NCBI GenBank assembly: GCA_039805565.1
Contig: JBDLTZ010000300.1
Coordinates: 1 to 29,801 of the forward strand
Reading direction: 5' to 3'
Length of the DNA: 29,801 nt
DNA from: CALJIC01 sp039805565
GTDB lineage: Bacteria > Chloroflexota > Chloroflexia > Chloroflexales > Roseiflexaceae
The position numbers were made by a program, and so were the translations under genes. The notes under the pieces are model-generated. The model made no database searches, was not told where the DNA came from, and was given only the letters and a program-made list of their open reading frames with translations. Below are positions 16,748 to 25,498 of this stretch, one piece after another. How positions within the stretch are numbered: the first letter of the stretch is position 1; each line of letters starts with the position of its first letter.

Positions 16748-17941
16748 CTAGTCCTGGGGTGGCACGTACATTAGCCCCGAGGCACGCTCAGCCAGGCCGG
16801 GCGGGAATGGGAAGCGCGCGGCCAGCGCCTCGTCGAACTCGAAACCCAGCCCGGCCGTGGTTGGAGCGAGCAGCTCGCCGTCGCGTATCAGCGGCCGCTC
16901 GACCAGCGCTGCCGCCTGGAGGCTGGTCAGCTCGCGGCCCATCTCCAGCCGCTCGACGACCGGGAAGGCCAGCGCAAGGTGGACGTTCGCCATGAAGCCG
17001 GGACCGCCGCACCATGCGTGTGGCAGCACGCCCAGCCCGCGCGCCTCGGCCAGCTGCACCACTGCGCGGGCCTGCGACAGCCCGCCGACGAAGTTCGCGT
17101 CCGGCTGCAGCAGGTCGAGCGCGCCGATGTCGGCGAAGGCCTCGAAGCCCTCGCGTAGGCAGAGGCTTTCGCCGCCCGAGATGCGAACCTGTGTCCGCTG
17201 GCGCAGCCACGCGTAGCCGGCCGGGTCCAGGTAGCTGAGCGGCTCCTCGAAGAAGCTGACGCCGTGGCGCTCCAGCACCCTCGCCACGTCGAGCGCCTCC
17301 TCGCGCGTGATCGGGTTGGGGATGCCGCCCATGTGCCCGTCGACGCCGATCACGAACGCGTCGCCAACGGTGCGCCTGATGGCAGTCAGAGTCGAGTCCA
17401 GCAGCCTCAGCAGCTCGGGCCCGCGCGGCTCGAAGAACTCGTTGCCGGCGGCGTCGCCGAACTGGAGCCCTAGCTTCAGGCCACGGAACCCCTCGGCCAC
17501 CAGCGCCTCGACCAGCGGCGGCACCATGTCCGGCCGCTCGGGCGCGGAGCCGAGGCTCGCGTACACCGGGACGCTCGCACGCGGTGTGTCGGAGAGCAGC
17601 CGGTAGCAGGGGACGCCCGCGAGCTTGCCCGCCAGATCCCACAGCGCGATCTCGATCGCGCCCAGCACGCTCACCGCCGCGCCGGAGCGCCCCCACCAGA
17701 CGCTCGAGTCGAACATCCTCCGCCACAGCACCTGGATCTCGCGTGGGTCCTCGCCGATCAGCAGCGGCGCGTAGTACTGCACGGCGGCCGCGGCCACCTC
17801 GCCACAAAACAGTCCCATCAGCGTTTCACCGTGGCCGGCCACTCCAGCGTCGGTCTCGACACGGACAATCGCCGAGCCTGCCACGTAGCCGGACGGATTG
17901 CCAGAGCTGCACAGGAAGCAGCGTACGCCCGTGACCCGCAT
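16748..17941 (-). CDS. Enolase-superfamily enzyme (mandelate racemase / sugar-acid dehydratase-like)
   Basis: A 397-residue protein with the N-terminal capping domain (about 1-125) and a TIM barrel. Metal ligands are D201 (VIGVDGHMGG), a Glu in SFFEEPL (232/233) and E258 (ISGGESL). Acid/base candidates are K156 (FRGLKLGLQ), D281 (LLQPDANF) and H308 (VLPHAWCGG); the D/H pair is characteristic of the mandelate racemase subgroup. Where many members have KxK, this one reads KLG, so one lysine is missing. A sugar-acid dehydratase giving a 2-keto-3-deoxy acid is the most economical role, because the operon also encodes an HpcH/HpaI aldolase. The ATG at 17939-17941 has AGGAGGA upstream; an in-frame extension upstream to 18007 has no ribosome site and overlaps the SDR gene. 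Confidence 0.9.
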   Translation of the reverse strand: MRVTGVRCFLCSSGNPSGYVAGSAIVRVETDAGVAGHGETLMGLFCGEVAAAAVQYYAPLLIGEDPREIQVLWRRMFDSSVWWGRSGAAVSVLGAIEIALWDLAGKLAGVPCYRLLSDTPRASVPVYASLGSAPERPDMVPPLVEALVAEGFRGLKLGLQFGDAAGNEFFEPRGPELLRLLDSTLTAIRRTVGDAFVIGVDGHMGGIPNPITREEALDVARVLERHGVSFFEEPLSYLDPAGYAWLRQRTQVRISGGESLCLREGFEAFADIGALDLLQPDANFVGGLSQARAVVQLAEARGLGVLPHAWCGGPGFMANVHLALAFPVVERLEMGRELTSLQAAALVERPLIRDGELLAPTTAGLGFEFDEALAARFPFPPGLAERASGLMYVPPQD

Positions 17942-17963
17942 CGCGTGTCTCCTCCTGAGGGCC

Positions 17964-18740
17964 TCAGAATGCCTCGGGCAATGACAGCCCCAGCATGAAG
18001 CCGCCATCTACCCGCAGCACCGCGCCGGTGATGTAGTCCGCGTCGTCAGACGCCAGAAAGGCCGCGGCTCGACCGATGTCGCGGGTGGTACCGAGGCGGC
18101 CCCACGGGATACGCCGCCCACCGGCCTGGAGGTCCGCCTCGCTCGCCAGTACTCGCTCTCCGGGTGTGTCAATCCAGCCCGGGTTGATGACATTCACGTT
18201 GATCCGGGCACGCGCCAGCTCGTTCGCCATGGTGGCGCCGAGGTGGTTGATCGCGGCTTTCGCCATGTTGTAGGGCGCGCTGTTGGCCACCGGCAGCTCA
18301 GCATGGATCGAGCTGATGATGATGATCTTGCCGCCTACGCCCTGGGCCACCATCTGCTGCGCCGCCAGCTGGCAGGTGTGGAAGACCCCGTGCTGGCTGA
18401 CCTCGAGCGTCCGCAGGACTTCCTCCCAGGTGATCTCCACCGTAGGCTTTCGCACCGTCGAGGCTGCGTTGGCCACGGCGATATCCAGCCGGCCCAGCTG
18501 GTCGGTCGCCGCGGCGACCATCGCTTCGACCTGCGCGCGGTCCGCGACGTCGGCCTGCCACACCTGCGCGCGGCGGCCAAGCGCTCTGATGGCCGCCGCG
18601 GTCTCATCGGCCTCCTCGGGGTGCGTGCGAAAGTTCACTAGCACGTCCGCGCCCTCCTCGGCCAGGCAGAGCGCGATGCCGCGGCCGATACCCCGCGACG
18701 CTCCAGTGACCAGCGCGACTTTGCCGTCCAATCGGCCCAT
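17964..18740 (-). CDS. Short-chain dehydrogenase/reductase (SDR)
   Basis: A 258-residue classical SDR. TGASRGIG (12-19) binds the nucleotide, NAAS is near 91-94, and the catalytic serine in ISSIHAELP (142-150) and YNMAK (Y157, K161) complete the active site. NPGWIDTPGE and the ending ITGAVLRVDGGFML are typical of FabG/glucose-dehydrogenase-like enzymes that use secondary alcohols. It would oxidise a sugar or hydroxyacid with NAD(P) in the cytoplasm. The ATG at 18738-18740 directly abuts the TAG stop of the aldolase gene (TAGATG), with GAGGAG inside the aldolase coding end, so the two are translationally coupled. It is the second gene of the leftward operon. Confidence 0.94.
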   Translation of the reverse strand: MGRLDGKVALVTGASRGIGRGIALCLAEEGADVLVNFRTHPEEADETAAAIRALGRRAQVWQADVADRAQVEAMVAAATDQLGRLDIAVANAASTVRKPTVEITWEEVLRTLEVSQHGVFHTCQLAAQQMVAQGVGGKIIIISSIHAELPVANSAPYNMAKAAINHLGATMANELARARINVNVINPGWIDTPGERVLASEADLQAGGRRIPWGRLGTTRDIGRAAAFLASDDADYITGAVLRVDGGFMLGLSLPEAF

Positions 18741-19532
18741 CTACAGCTCCTCGTCCAGGCCGCTTAGCTCGCGGCCGCACTGCTGCAGGTAAGTGGCCAG
18801 CGCGAAATCGCCGCCCCACGGCACGATCTGCGCACCGAGCTGCCGGTAGTGGCGCAGCGCCTCGATCGACCCGGCGGTGATGCCCCAGGCTATGCCGTGG
18901 CGGCGCGCGGCGCCCGCCACCCGCTCGACCGCCGCCTCCAGCTCGCGCTCCACATCATCAGCGCCGGCCGCCCTGAGCCGTAGCCGCAGGTCGCCAGGAC
19001 CGATGAACAGGCAGTCTACCCCTGGGACAGCGGCGATCTCGTCGGCCGCTGCGATCGCCGCCTGGGTCTCAAGCTGCACCAGCAGAAACGTCTCGCGGTT
19101 CGCGTCCGCGATGTAGCTGCTGCCCGCGGGCCACGCGTCCAGCCCGTAGGCGGCGTCCAGCCCCGCACCATCCAGGCCGCGGTTGCCGAGCGGCGGAAAC
19201 TTGATCGCTTCCACCACCCGCCGCGCCTCCGCTGCACTGTCAATCAACGGCATCATCAGGCCCGCCGCGCCCTCCTCCAAGTAGCGGTAGAGCCGGCTGT
19301 GCTCGCGCGTCGGCGGCCGAACCAGACAGTCGATGTCCGCGAGTTGGCAGTAGGCAAGGAAGGTCTGCACCTCTCGGTCGCCCATCGTACGATGCTCCAG
19401 ATCCAACCAGATCCCGTCGTAGCCGCTCGCCGCGCTGTAGCGCACGAAAAACGGCAGGAAGTGACCGGTGGCCGACACGCGCGCGAAGGCGCCCGCTCGT
19501 AGCTTCGCCGCAACTTTACTAGGTCTCATCAC
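18741..19532 (-). CDS. HpcH/HpaI-type class II aldolase
   Basis: A 263-residue TIM-barrel aldolase of the HpcH/HpaI family, which cleaves 2-keto-3-deoxy sugar acids or 4-hydroxy-2-oxo acids to pyruvate plus an aldehyde with a divalent metal. Seen are the catalytic-base region WLDLEHRTMG (H47), R72 in LVRPP, EGAAGLMMPL, FPPLGNRGL (112-120) and the metal ligands E155 (LVQLETQAAI) and D181 (FIGPGDL). All key positions look intact. It is the first gene of the twelve-gene leftward operon, just behind the promoter and operator at 19581-19630. GTG at 19530-19532 and ATG at 19527-19529 are both usable; GGAGGT lies 5 or 8 bases upstream of them. That ribosome-site segment also overlaps the -35 box of the opposite promoter. 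Confidence 0.92.
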   Translation of the reverse strand: MMRPSKVAAKLRAGAFARVSATGHFLPFFVRYSAASGYDGIWLDLEHRTMGDREVQTFLAYCQLADIDCLVRPPTREHSRLYRYLEEGAAGLMMPLIDSAAEARRVVEAIKFPPLGNRGLDGAGLDAAYGLDAWPAGSSYIADANRETFLLVQLETQAAIAAADEIAAVPGVDCLFIGPGDLRLRLRAAGADDVERELEAAVERVAGAARRHGIAWGITAGSIEALRHYRQLGAQIVPWGGDFALATYLQQCGRELSGLDEEL

Positions 19533-19534
19533 GG

Positions 19535-19563
19535 TTGACCTCCAGCGTGTGCTGTGGTATACT
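19535..19563 (+). promoter_or_regulatory. Rightward sigma70-type promoter (regulator operon)
   Basis: TTGACC at 19535-19540, a 17-base spacer and TATACT at 19558-19563. Transcription would start near 19570 and meet the operator at 19581-19591 about 11 bases downstream, consistent with autorepression of the FadR-type gene. The leader before the regulator start at 19730 would be about 160 bases. Confidence 0.65.
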
Positions 19564-19580
19564 CAGGATAATTGTCATGC

Positions 19581-19591
19581 TGGTCTGACCA
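19581..19591. promoter_or_regulatory. FadR/GntR-type operator, copy 2
   Basis: TGGTCTGACCA again, identical to 4578-4588, with the four preceding bases (ATGC) also identical. A weak second half-palindrome, AGGTTGCTCCA (19593-19603), lies 12 bases to the right, echoing the degenerate partner at the first locus. The site lies between the two facing promoters and just upstream of a FadR-type gene, so the encoded protein is the obvious ligand. Binding itself is inference. Confidence 0.78.
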
Positions 19592-19602
19592 AAGGTTGCT
19601 CC

Positions 19603-19630
19603 ATTATAGTAGGCAATCGACGTCTGTCAA
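19603..19630 (-). promoter_or_regulatory. Leftward sigma70-type promoter (twelve-gene catabolic operon)
   Basis: On the minus strand a perfect TTGACA (19630-19625), a 16-base spacer and a perfect TATAAT (19608-19603). Transcription would start near 19596, just upstream of the operator in that direction, leaving a leader of about 64 bases before the aldolase gene. Confidence 0.72.
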
Positions 19631-19729
19631 GCGCCGGCCGACAGGGTAGCGCTATGCTACAATGGACACCGCTCTGCGCGGGACCGGCACCGCATGGGAG
19701 TGCCATGGTCAGCTATTGAGGATGCCTGG

Positions 19730-20503
19730 ATGAAGCCCGAACTCATACTCGAGCAGCCACGCAAGGTCACGGTCGTCGAGTCAATTGTGGAGCAGATCGT
19801 GCGGCAGATTCAGGCCGGAGCGATCAAGCCGGGCGACAAGCTGCCCTCCGAGCGGCAGCTGATCGAGATCCTGCGCGTGAGCCGCTCGTCGGTGCGGGAG
19901 GCGCTCCAGGGTCTGACCATGATGGGCTTGATCGAGAGCCGGCCTGGCCAGGGCACATTTGTGAGCGACAACCTGCACCTGATGGTGCCGAATGTCAGCC
20001 GGCCGGGGCTCTCGGCCACCCTCCAGCGGGAGATGCGAATGAAGCTGATCGAGGCCCGCCGCACCGTCGAGTGCACCACGGCGCGCCTCGCCGCTGAGCG
20101 CGGGACGGACGAATCGATCGCCCGGCTGCGCGCAATCTTCGAAGAGTACCGCCAGGTGACGCTCCACGGCTCGTACCAGCGCGCCCTCTCTGGCACACAC
20201 CACGATTTTCACATCGCGCTGGCCGAGATGACCCAGAACCCGTTCTACACGCCCGTGGTCGAGACGCTGCTGCGCGCCATCCCGCAGGGGCTGCGCGAGA
20301 CCGAGTTCATTTCGCTCGGCGAGCCGGGCCCGCAGACCATCCTCCAGACCGAGATCGAGATCCACCAGGCGATCTGCGAGGCGGTCGAGCGCCGCGACGG
20401 GCCGGGCGCGGTCGCCGCGATGGAGCAGCACATGGCCTTCGAGGAGCGTCTGGTGGGCCAAGCCCTGGCCGTTTTGGCGTCCTCAGCTGAGCCGGCAGCG
20501 TAA
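19730..20503 (+). CDS. FadR-subfamily GntR transcriptional regulator
   Basis: A 257-residue DNA-binding regulator. The N-terminal winged helix-turn-helix (about 12-80) reads GDKLPSERQLIEILRVSRSS, then VREALQGLTMMGLIESRPGQ and GTFVSD, the classic GntR pattern. The C-terminal all-helical FCD domain (about 105-240) has FHIALAEMTQNPFY (H161), EIHQAICEAVE (H212) and MEQHMAFEER (H234), the usual metal-binding histidines that accompany a carboxylate effector. FCD regulators typically release DNA on binding a sugar acid, hydroxyacid or amino acid. The ATG at 19730 has GAGG eight bases upstream and is preferred over an in-frame ATG at 19694. It probably represses its own operon, the aldolase operon and the 4449-4651 promoters through the two TGGTCTGACCA sites. 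Confidence 0.93.
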   Translation: MKPELILEQPRKVTVVESIVEQIVRQIQAGAIKPGDKLPSERQLIEILRVSRSSVREALQGLTMMGLIESRPGQGTFVSDNLHLMVPNVSRPGLSATLQREMRMKLIEARRTVECTTARLAAERGTDESIARLRAIFEEYRQVTLHGSYQRALSGTHHDFHIALAEMTQNPFYTPVVETLLRAIPQGLRETEFISLGEPGPQTILQTEIEIHQAICEAVERRDGPGAVAAMEQHMAFEERLVGQALAVLASSAEPAA

Positions 20504-20504
20504 C

Positions 20505-21617
20505 ATGCTGATCATTGACGCTCACCTCGACCTCGCCTGGAACGCGCTGCAGTGGAATCGTGACCTGCTGCTCACGACGCACACGATCCGCACGCTCGAG
20601 GCTGGTATGCCCGGCAAGGCGCGCGGCCTCGGCACAGTCGCCTTGCCGGAGTTGCGGCTCGGCCGCGTAGCGCTCTCCTTCGCTACGCTCCTGGCCCGCT
20701 CGACTGGCCGCCCGGTGCCGCATATCGACTACGGCTCCCCCGCCCAGGCGCACGCCGTCGCGCGCGGCCAGCTCGCCTACTACCGCGCCCTCGAGCGCCA
20801 GGGCTCCATCCGCCTCATTGAAGACCTGGCCGGACTCGATACGCACTGGGCAGCGTGGCAGGCCTGGGATGCCGCAGTTCCGCCGACTGACCCCCCGCCG
20901 CCCCTCGGCTTCGTCATCAGCATGGAGGGCGCCGACCCAATCCTGGCGCCGGACGAGCTCGAGGAGTGGTGGCGGGCCGGCCTGCGCCTGATCGGCATCA
21001 CCCACTACGGGCCGGGGCGCTACGCCGGCGGCACCGGCACCCAGCTCGGCCTCAGTGAGCTGGGGCCGCCGCTGCTCGCCGAGATGGAACGCCTCGGCAT
21101 CGCGCTCGACCTGACCCACTGCTCCGACCAGGCCTTCTGGCAGGCGATCGAGCGCTTCGGCGGCCCGGTGCTCGCCAGCCACAACAACTGCCGTGCGCTC
21201 GTACCGCACCAGCGCCAGTTCGACGACGACCAGCTGCGTGCGATCATAGCCCGCGACGGGGTTGTCGGCGCGGCACTCGACGCCTGGATGCTCAAGCCGG
21301 GCTGGGTCGCCGTCGAGCGGCCGAGCGCCGCTAACCCGCCGGTCTCACTCGAGGACGTCGTCGACCAGATCGACCACGTCTGCCAGCTGGCCGGCAGCAG
21401 CCGCCACGCGGCGCTCGGCTCCGACCTGGACGGCGGCTTCGGGCTGGAGCAGGGGCCCTCCGACCTGGATACGATCGCCGGCCTGCAGCGAGTCGCGGAG
21501 CTCCTCGCGCAGCGCGGCTATGCAGAGCCCGACGTGGCCGCCATCATGCACGGAAACTGGCTGCGCCTGCTCCGGAACGCCTGGAGCGGCGGAGAGCCAG
21601 GCACGTCCAGTCGTTGA
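20505..21617 (+). CDS. Membrane dipeptidase (peptidase M19) family protein
   Basis: A 370-residue zinc dipeptidase-family protein. The metal motif HxD is at the N-terminus (IIDAHLDLAWN, H7/D9). The bridging Glu is E141 in VISMEGADP, and further histidines are H205 in LDLTHCSD and H226 in LASHNNCRAL. LGSDLDGGFG is a further family signature. All ligands are present. Known members hydrolyse dipeptides, some with D-residues, or N-acyl and beta-lactam bonds. There is no signal peptide or lipobox, so it is cytoplasmic despite the family name. The ATG is one base after the stop of the regulator gene, so the two are co-translated. It suggests that the substrate or an intermediate carries an amide or peptide bond. 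Confidence 0.92.
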   Translation: MLIIDAHLDLAWNALQWNRDLLLTTHTIRTLEAGMPGKARGLGTVALPELRLGRVALSFATLLARSTGRPVPHIDYGSPAQAHAVARGQLAYYRALERQGSIRLIEDLAGLDTHWAAWQAWDAAVPPTDPPPPLGFVISMEGADPILAPDELEEWWRAGLRLIGITHYGPGRYAGGTGTQLGLSELGPPLLAEMERLGIALDLTHCSDQAFWQAIERFGGPVLASHNNCRALVPHQRQFDDDQLRAIIARDGVVGAALDAWMLKPGWVAVERPSAANPPVSLEDVVDQIDHVCQLAGSSRHAALGSDLDGGFGLEQGPSDLDTIAGLQRVAELLAQRGYAEPDVAAIMHGNWLRLLRNAWSGGEPGTSSR

Positions 21618-21644
21618 TCAACCCTCACCTGCCAGAGGAGCAGC

Positions 21645-22655
21645 ATGTCACGCTGGGAGCTTACCGACGCCGACCGCGAGTTGATCGCCCGTGAGATCGA
21701 GCCGTTCCTGCCCGACCGGATCTTCGATGCCCACGCCCACCTGTTCCACCGCGACCACTATGCCCCCGGCCAGCCGCCCGCCTACCTCGAGGACAACCCG
21801 GAGCAGCTTGGGCTGGCGGAGTACCAGCGGCTGATCGCCTGGCTCCACCTGGAGGGTCGCACCGCCGGAGGGCTGTTCTTCGGCCTCGCGTTCACCGGCG
21901 ACCGCGACGGCAACAATGCCTTCGTCGACGCAGAGGTGCGCGCCGGCCAGGAGGCAGGCGCCCCGGTCTTTGGGCAGCTCGTCGTGCCGCCGGACATCGA
22001 GCCGGAGGCGGTGCGCGCCGAGGTGCGCCGCGCCGGGTGGCGCGGGCTAAAGTGCTACCACACCATGGCGCGGGTCGATGGGCCCACCTGGCTGGCGCCG
22101 ATCGAGGCCTACCTGCCCGAGCCGCTCGTGCGCGTGGCCCACGAGGAGCAGCTGGCGATCACGCTGCACATGGTGCGCGACCGAGCGCTGGCGGACCCGC
22201 TCAACCAGGCGACGATCCGGCACTACTGCGAGCGCTACCCCGGCATGCGGCTGATCCTGGCGCACGCCGCCCGCGGCTTCAACCCCTGGCACACTATCGA
22301 GGGGGTCGAGAGCCTGCACGGCCTGCCGAACGTCTACTTCGACACCAGCGCCGTCACCGAGGCCGGTGCGTTTGAGGCGATCGTCGAGACGATGGGACAC
22401 GAGCGGCTGCTGTATGGCAGCGACTTCCCGGTGAGCCACCTGCGCGGGCGCTGCGTCGCGATCGGCGACTCGTTCCACTGGTTCTACGCTGAGGACATGC
22501 GTCTGGAAGAGCGCCACTCCACCCTGCGCCCGGTGCTGGTAGGACTCGAGTCGCTGCGCAGCCTGCGCCTCGCCGCGCGCCGCCTGCGGCTCAGCGACCG
22601 CCAGATCGAGGACATCTTCTACACGAACGCCGCCCGGCTGTTTGGCTTCGCCTAG
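21645..22655 (+). CDS. Amidohydrolase_2 family metal-dependent hydrolase
   Basis: A 336-residue TIM-barrel hydrolase. Metal motif IFDAHAHLFH (H30, H32), ITLHMVRD, LILAHAARGF and LLYGSDFPVS mark the barrel-end ligands. The ending IFYTNAARLFGFA is the usual family terminus and matches TNARRLYGLEE of the pseudogene at 1347. Members hydrolyse lactones, amides or esters, or decarboxylate aromatic acids, so the reaction cannot be fixed. The ATG at 21645 has GAGGAG upstream. It follows the dipeptidase by 27 bases and precedes the second amidohydrolase by 47 bases, which include a strong hairpin. Confidence 0.88.
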   Translation: MSRWELTDADRELIAREIEPFLPDRIFDAHAHLFHRDHYAPGQPPAYLEDNPEQLGLAEYQRLIAWLHLEGRTAGGLFFGLAFTGDRDGNNAFVDAEVRAGQEAGAPVFGQLVVPPDIEPEAVRAEVRRAGWRGLKCYHTMARVDGPTWLAPIEAYLPEPLVRVAHEEQLAITLHMVRDRALADPLNQATIRHYCERYPGMRLILAHAARGFNPWHTIEGVESLHGLPNVYFDTSAVTEAGAFEAIVETMGHERLLYGSDFPVSHLRGRCVAIGDSFHWFYAEDMRLEERHSTLRPVLVGLESLRSLRLAARRLRLSDRQIEDIFYTNAARLFGFA

Positions 22656-22666
22656 CGCGGGGCTAC

Positions 22667-22683
22667 GCGCTGCCGCGCAGCGC
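22667..22683 (+). other. Perfect intergenic hairpin between the two amidohydrolase genes
   Basis: GCGCTGC-CGC-GCAGCGC forms a perfect 7-base-pair stem with a 3-base loop in the 47-base gap between 22655 and 22703. No U-run follows, so it is not a standard terminator. It could stabilise or split the message, or be a chance product of GC-rich sequence. Confidence 0.35.
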
Positions 22684-22702
22684 AGAGGGAGCTCGCAGCA
22701 CT

Positions 22703-23596
22703 ATGATCGTCGATGTTCACAGCCACACGCCGCAGTACCGCGACGCCGTGCCGGAGCAAGAGCTGGTGATAAACCATGCCTGGCGCCCTGACCGCGCAGT
22801 CGTGTCGAGCGTTTCGTGGGGCGACTTCCTCGCGAACCAGGCGCCGGCCTCGGTCTCGCTGGTGTTCGCCGTTGCCTGGCACCCAGGCATCGTCGTCCCC
22901 AAGCTTGGCGGGCGCGAGATTGGCGACACCAGCTGGTATCGAGGGAACGTCAACGACGCCACCGCCACCTTCGTCGCCTCGGCGCCGGACCGGCTGATCG
23001 GTTTTATGGCGCTCCACCCGCACGACCCGACCTGCCTCGACGAGTTCGAGCGCTGCCGCGTCGAGCTGAAGCTGCGCGGGGTCAAGCTCGGAGCCAACTA
23101 CCAGAACTTCGACCCGCTCGAGTCGCGGGCGCTGGCAATCTACGAGCGTGCCCAGCGCTACGGCCTGCCGGTGCTGTTCCACCAGGGCACCTCGCCGGTG
23201 CGCGACGCGCCGATCCGCCTGGCCCACCCGCTGATCATGGATGAGATCGCCATGCGCTACCCCGATCTCAAGATCATCATGGCGCATATGGGCCACCCCT
23301 GGCAGGCCGACACCTGCGTCGTCATCCGCAAGCACCCCAACGTCTACGCGGACGTGTCCGGCAACTTCTATCGACCGTTTTCGTTCTGGGAGCAGCTGAT
23401 CCGGGCGGCTGAGTGGAACGTGCTTGACAAGCTGCTGCTGGGCAGCGACTATCCGATTACCACCGTGCAGGAGACGATCGACGGGCTGCGGCGGGTCAAT
23501 GCCATCGTGGAGGGCACCAACCTGCCGCGCGTGCCGGAGGAGGCGATCGAGGCGCTGATCGAGCGCGATGCCCTCTCCCTCCTCAACCTGCGCTGA
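22703..23596 (+). CDS. Amidohydrolase_2 family metal-dependent hydrolase, second type
   Basis: A 297-residue hydrolase related to the ACMSD/amidohydrolase_2 group. Metal motif MIVDVHSHTP (H6, H8), RGVKLGANYQNFDPL, VLFHQGTSPV, KIIMAHMGHPWQ, NVYADVSGNFY and LLLGSDYPIT follow the family order. It is only distantly similar to the preceding gene, so this is not a recent tandem duplication. Hydrolysis of a lactone, amide or imide, or a decarboxylation, is possible. The ATG at 22703 has GGGAG about 13 bases upstream, a weaker site than the neighbours have. The RidA-like gene follows after 19 bases. Confidence 0.9.
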   Translation: MIVDVHSHTPQYRDAVPEQELVINHAWRPDRAVVSSVSWGDFLANQAPASVSLVFAVAWHPGIVVPKLGGREIGDTSWYRGNVNDATATFVASAPDRLIGFMALHPHDPTCLDEFERCRVELKLRGVKLGANYQNFDPLESRALAIYERAQRYGLPVLFHQGTSPVRDAPIRLAHPLIMDEIAMRYPDLKIIMAHMGHPWQADTCVVIRKHPNVYADVSGNFYRPFSFWEQLIRAAEWNVLDKLLLGSDYPITTVQETIDGLRRVNAIVEGTNLPRVPEEAIEALIERDALSLLNLR

Positions 23597-23615
23597 AGAT
23601 GCCAAGGAGCTACTG

Positions 23616-24068
23616 ATGTCGTACGAGGCGAAGCTACAGGAGCTCGGCTACACGATCGAGCCGGTGGAGCTGGACGCGGGCCGGCTCGTCCACGCCGTCC
23701 GCACTGGGAACCTGATCTACACCTCAGGCCAGGTCTCGCGCTGGGGAGAGCAGGAGGTCAAGGGGCGGCTCGGCGATGATCTGCAAGTGGAGCAGGGGTA
23801 CGAGGCCGCACGCCTCTCGGCGCTCAGCTGCCTCCGGGCGATTAAGACCCTGGCCGGCTCGCTAGACAACGTCGTGCGCATCGTCAAGGTGCTCGGCATG
23901 GTCAACGTGGTGCCGGGCTTTGACAACACGCCCGGCGTGATCCACGGGTGCAGCGACCTGCTACTCGAGGTGTTCGGGCCAGCCGGCAAGCACGCGCGCA
24001 GCGCCGTTGGCATGACCCTGCCGCTCAACTACGCAGTCGAGATTGAGATGATCGTCGAGGTGTGCTAG
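23616..24068 (+). CDS. RidA/YjgF/UK114 family protein (enamine/imine deaminase-like)
   Basis: A 150-residue protein. LIYTSGQVSRWGEQEVKGRL, the helix ARLSALSCLRAIKTLAG, and the ending ARSAVGMTLPLNYAVEIEMI are those of the RidA superfamily. The arginine of the RSAVG segment matches the catalytic Arg of RidA, and a Glu near the end is also kept. RidA enzymes hydrolyse reactive enamines and imines released by PLP or FAD enzymes. The ATG at 23616 has AAGGAGC upstream; the open frame extends 48 bases further and overlaps the preceding gene, but there is no ribosome site there. It sits directly before a class III PLP enzyme, and an FAD amine oxidase is encoded in the opposite operon, both plausible imine sources. 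Confidence 0.9.
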   Translation: MSYEAKLQELGYTIEPVELDAGRLVHAVRTGNLIYTSGQVSRWGEQEVKGRLGDDLQVEQGYEAARLSALSCLRAIKTLAGSLDNVVRIVKVLGMVNVVPGFDNTPGVIHGCSDLLLEVFGPAGKHARSAVGMTLPLNYAVEIEMIVEVC

Positions 24069-24088
24069 ACGCACAGGAGTAGCACGCA

Positions 24089-25387
<1,299 letters not shown>

Positions 25388-25498
25388 ACAGGTCCACCCA
25401 CACTCATCAGTCGGGTGGGTTTCAGGGAAGACGGCGCCCTCCTTCCCGAACCACTTCGATGGCTCCATGGTCCGAAATGGCCGATTGAGGGCTGTAGA
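25388..25498 (+). other. Intergenic stretch with two hairpins before the transporter gene
   Basis: About 110 bases between the PLP enzyme and the likely transporter start. ACCCAC/GTGGGT (25396-25401 with 25415-25420) and GGGAAG/CTTCCC (25425-25430 with 25442-25447) can form two short hairpins. Neither is followed by a clear U-run. This is the largest gap in the rightward operon and may mark partial termination or differential expression. Confidence 0.35.

Larger units (their letters stand above)
19533..19729. promoter_or_regulatory. Divergent intergenic region between aldolase operon and regulator operon
   Basis: These 197 bases hold two facing sigma70-type promoters and the second copy of the palindromic operator. 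They also contain a candidate extra rightward -10 element: TACAAT preceded by TGC at 19658-19663, with no good -35. GTAGC-GCTAT-GCTAC (about 19646-19660) is a small inverted repeat overlapping that element. The layout repeats that of 4449-4651. Confidence 0.7.

Noticed and set aside
25468..25478. TGGTCCGAAAT before the transporter gene as a third operator
   Set aside because: Only one arm matches (7 of 11 positions) and there is no well-spaced promoter next to it.
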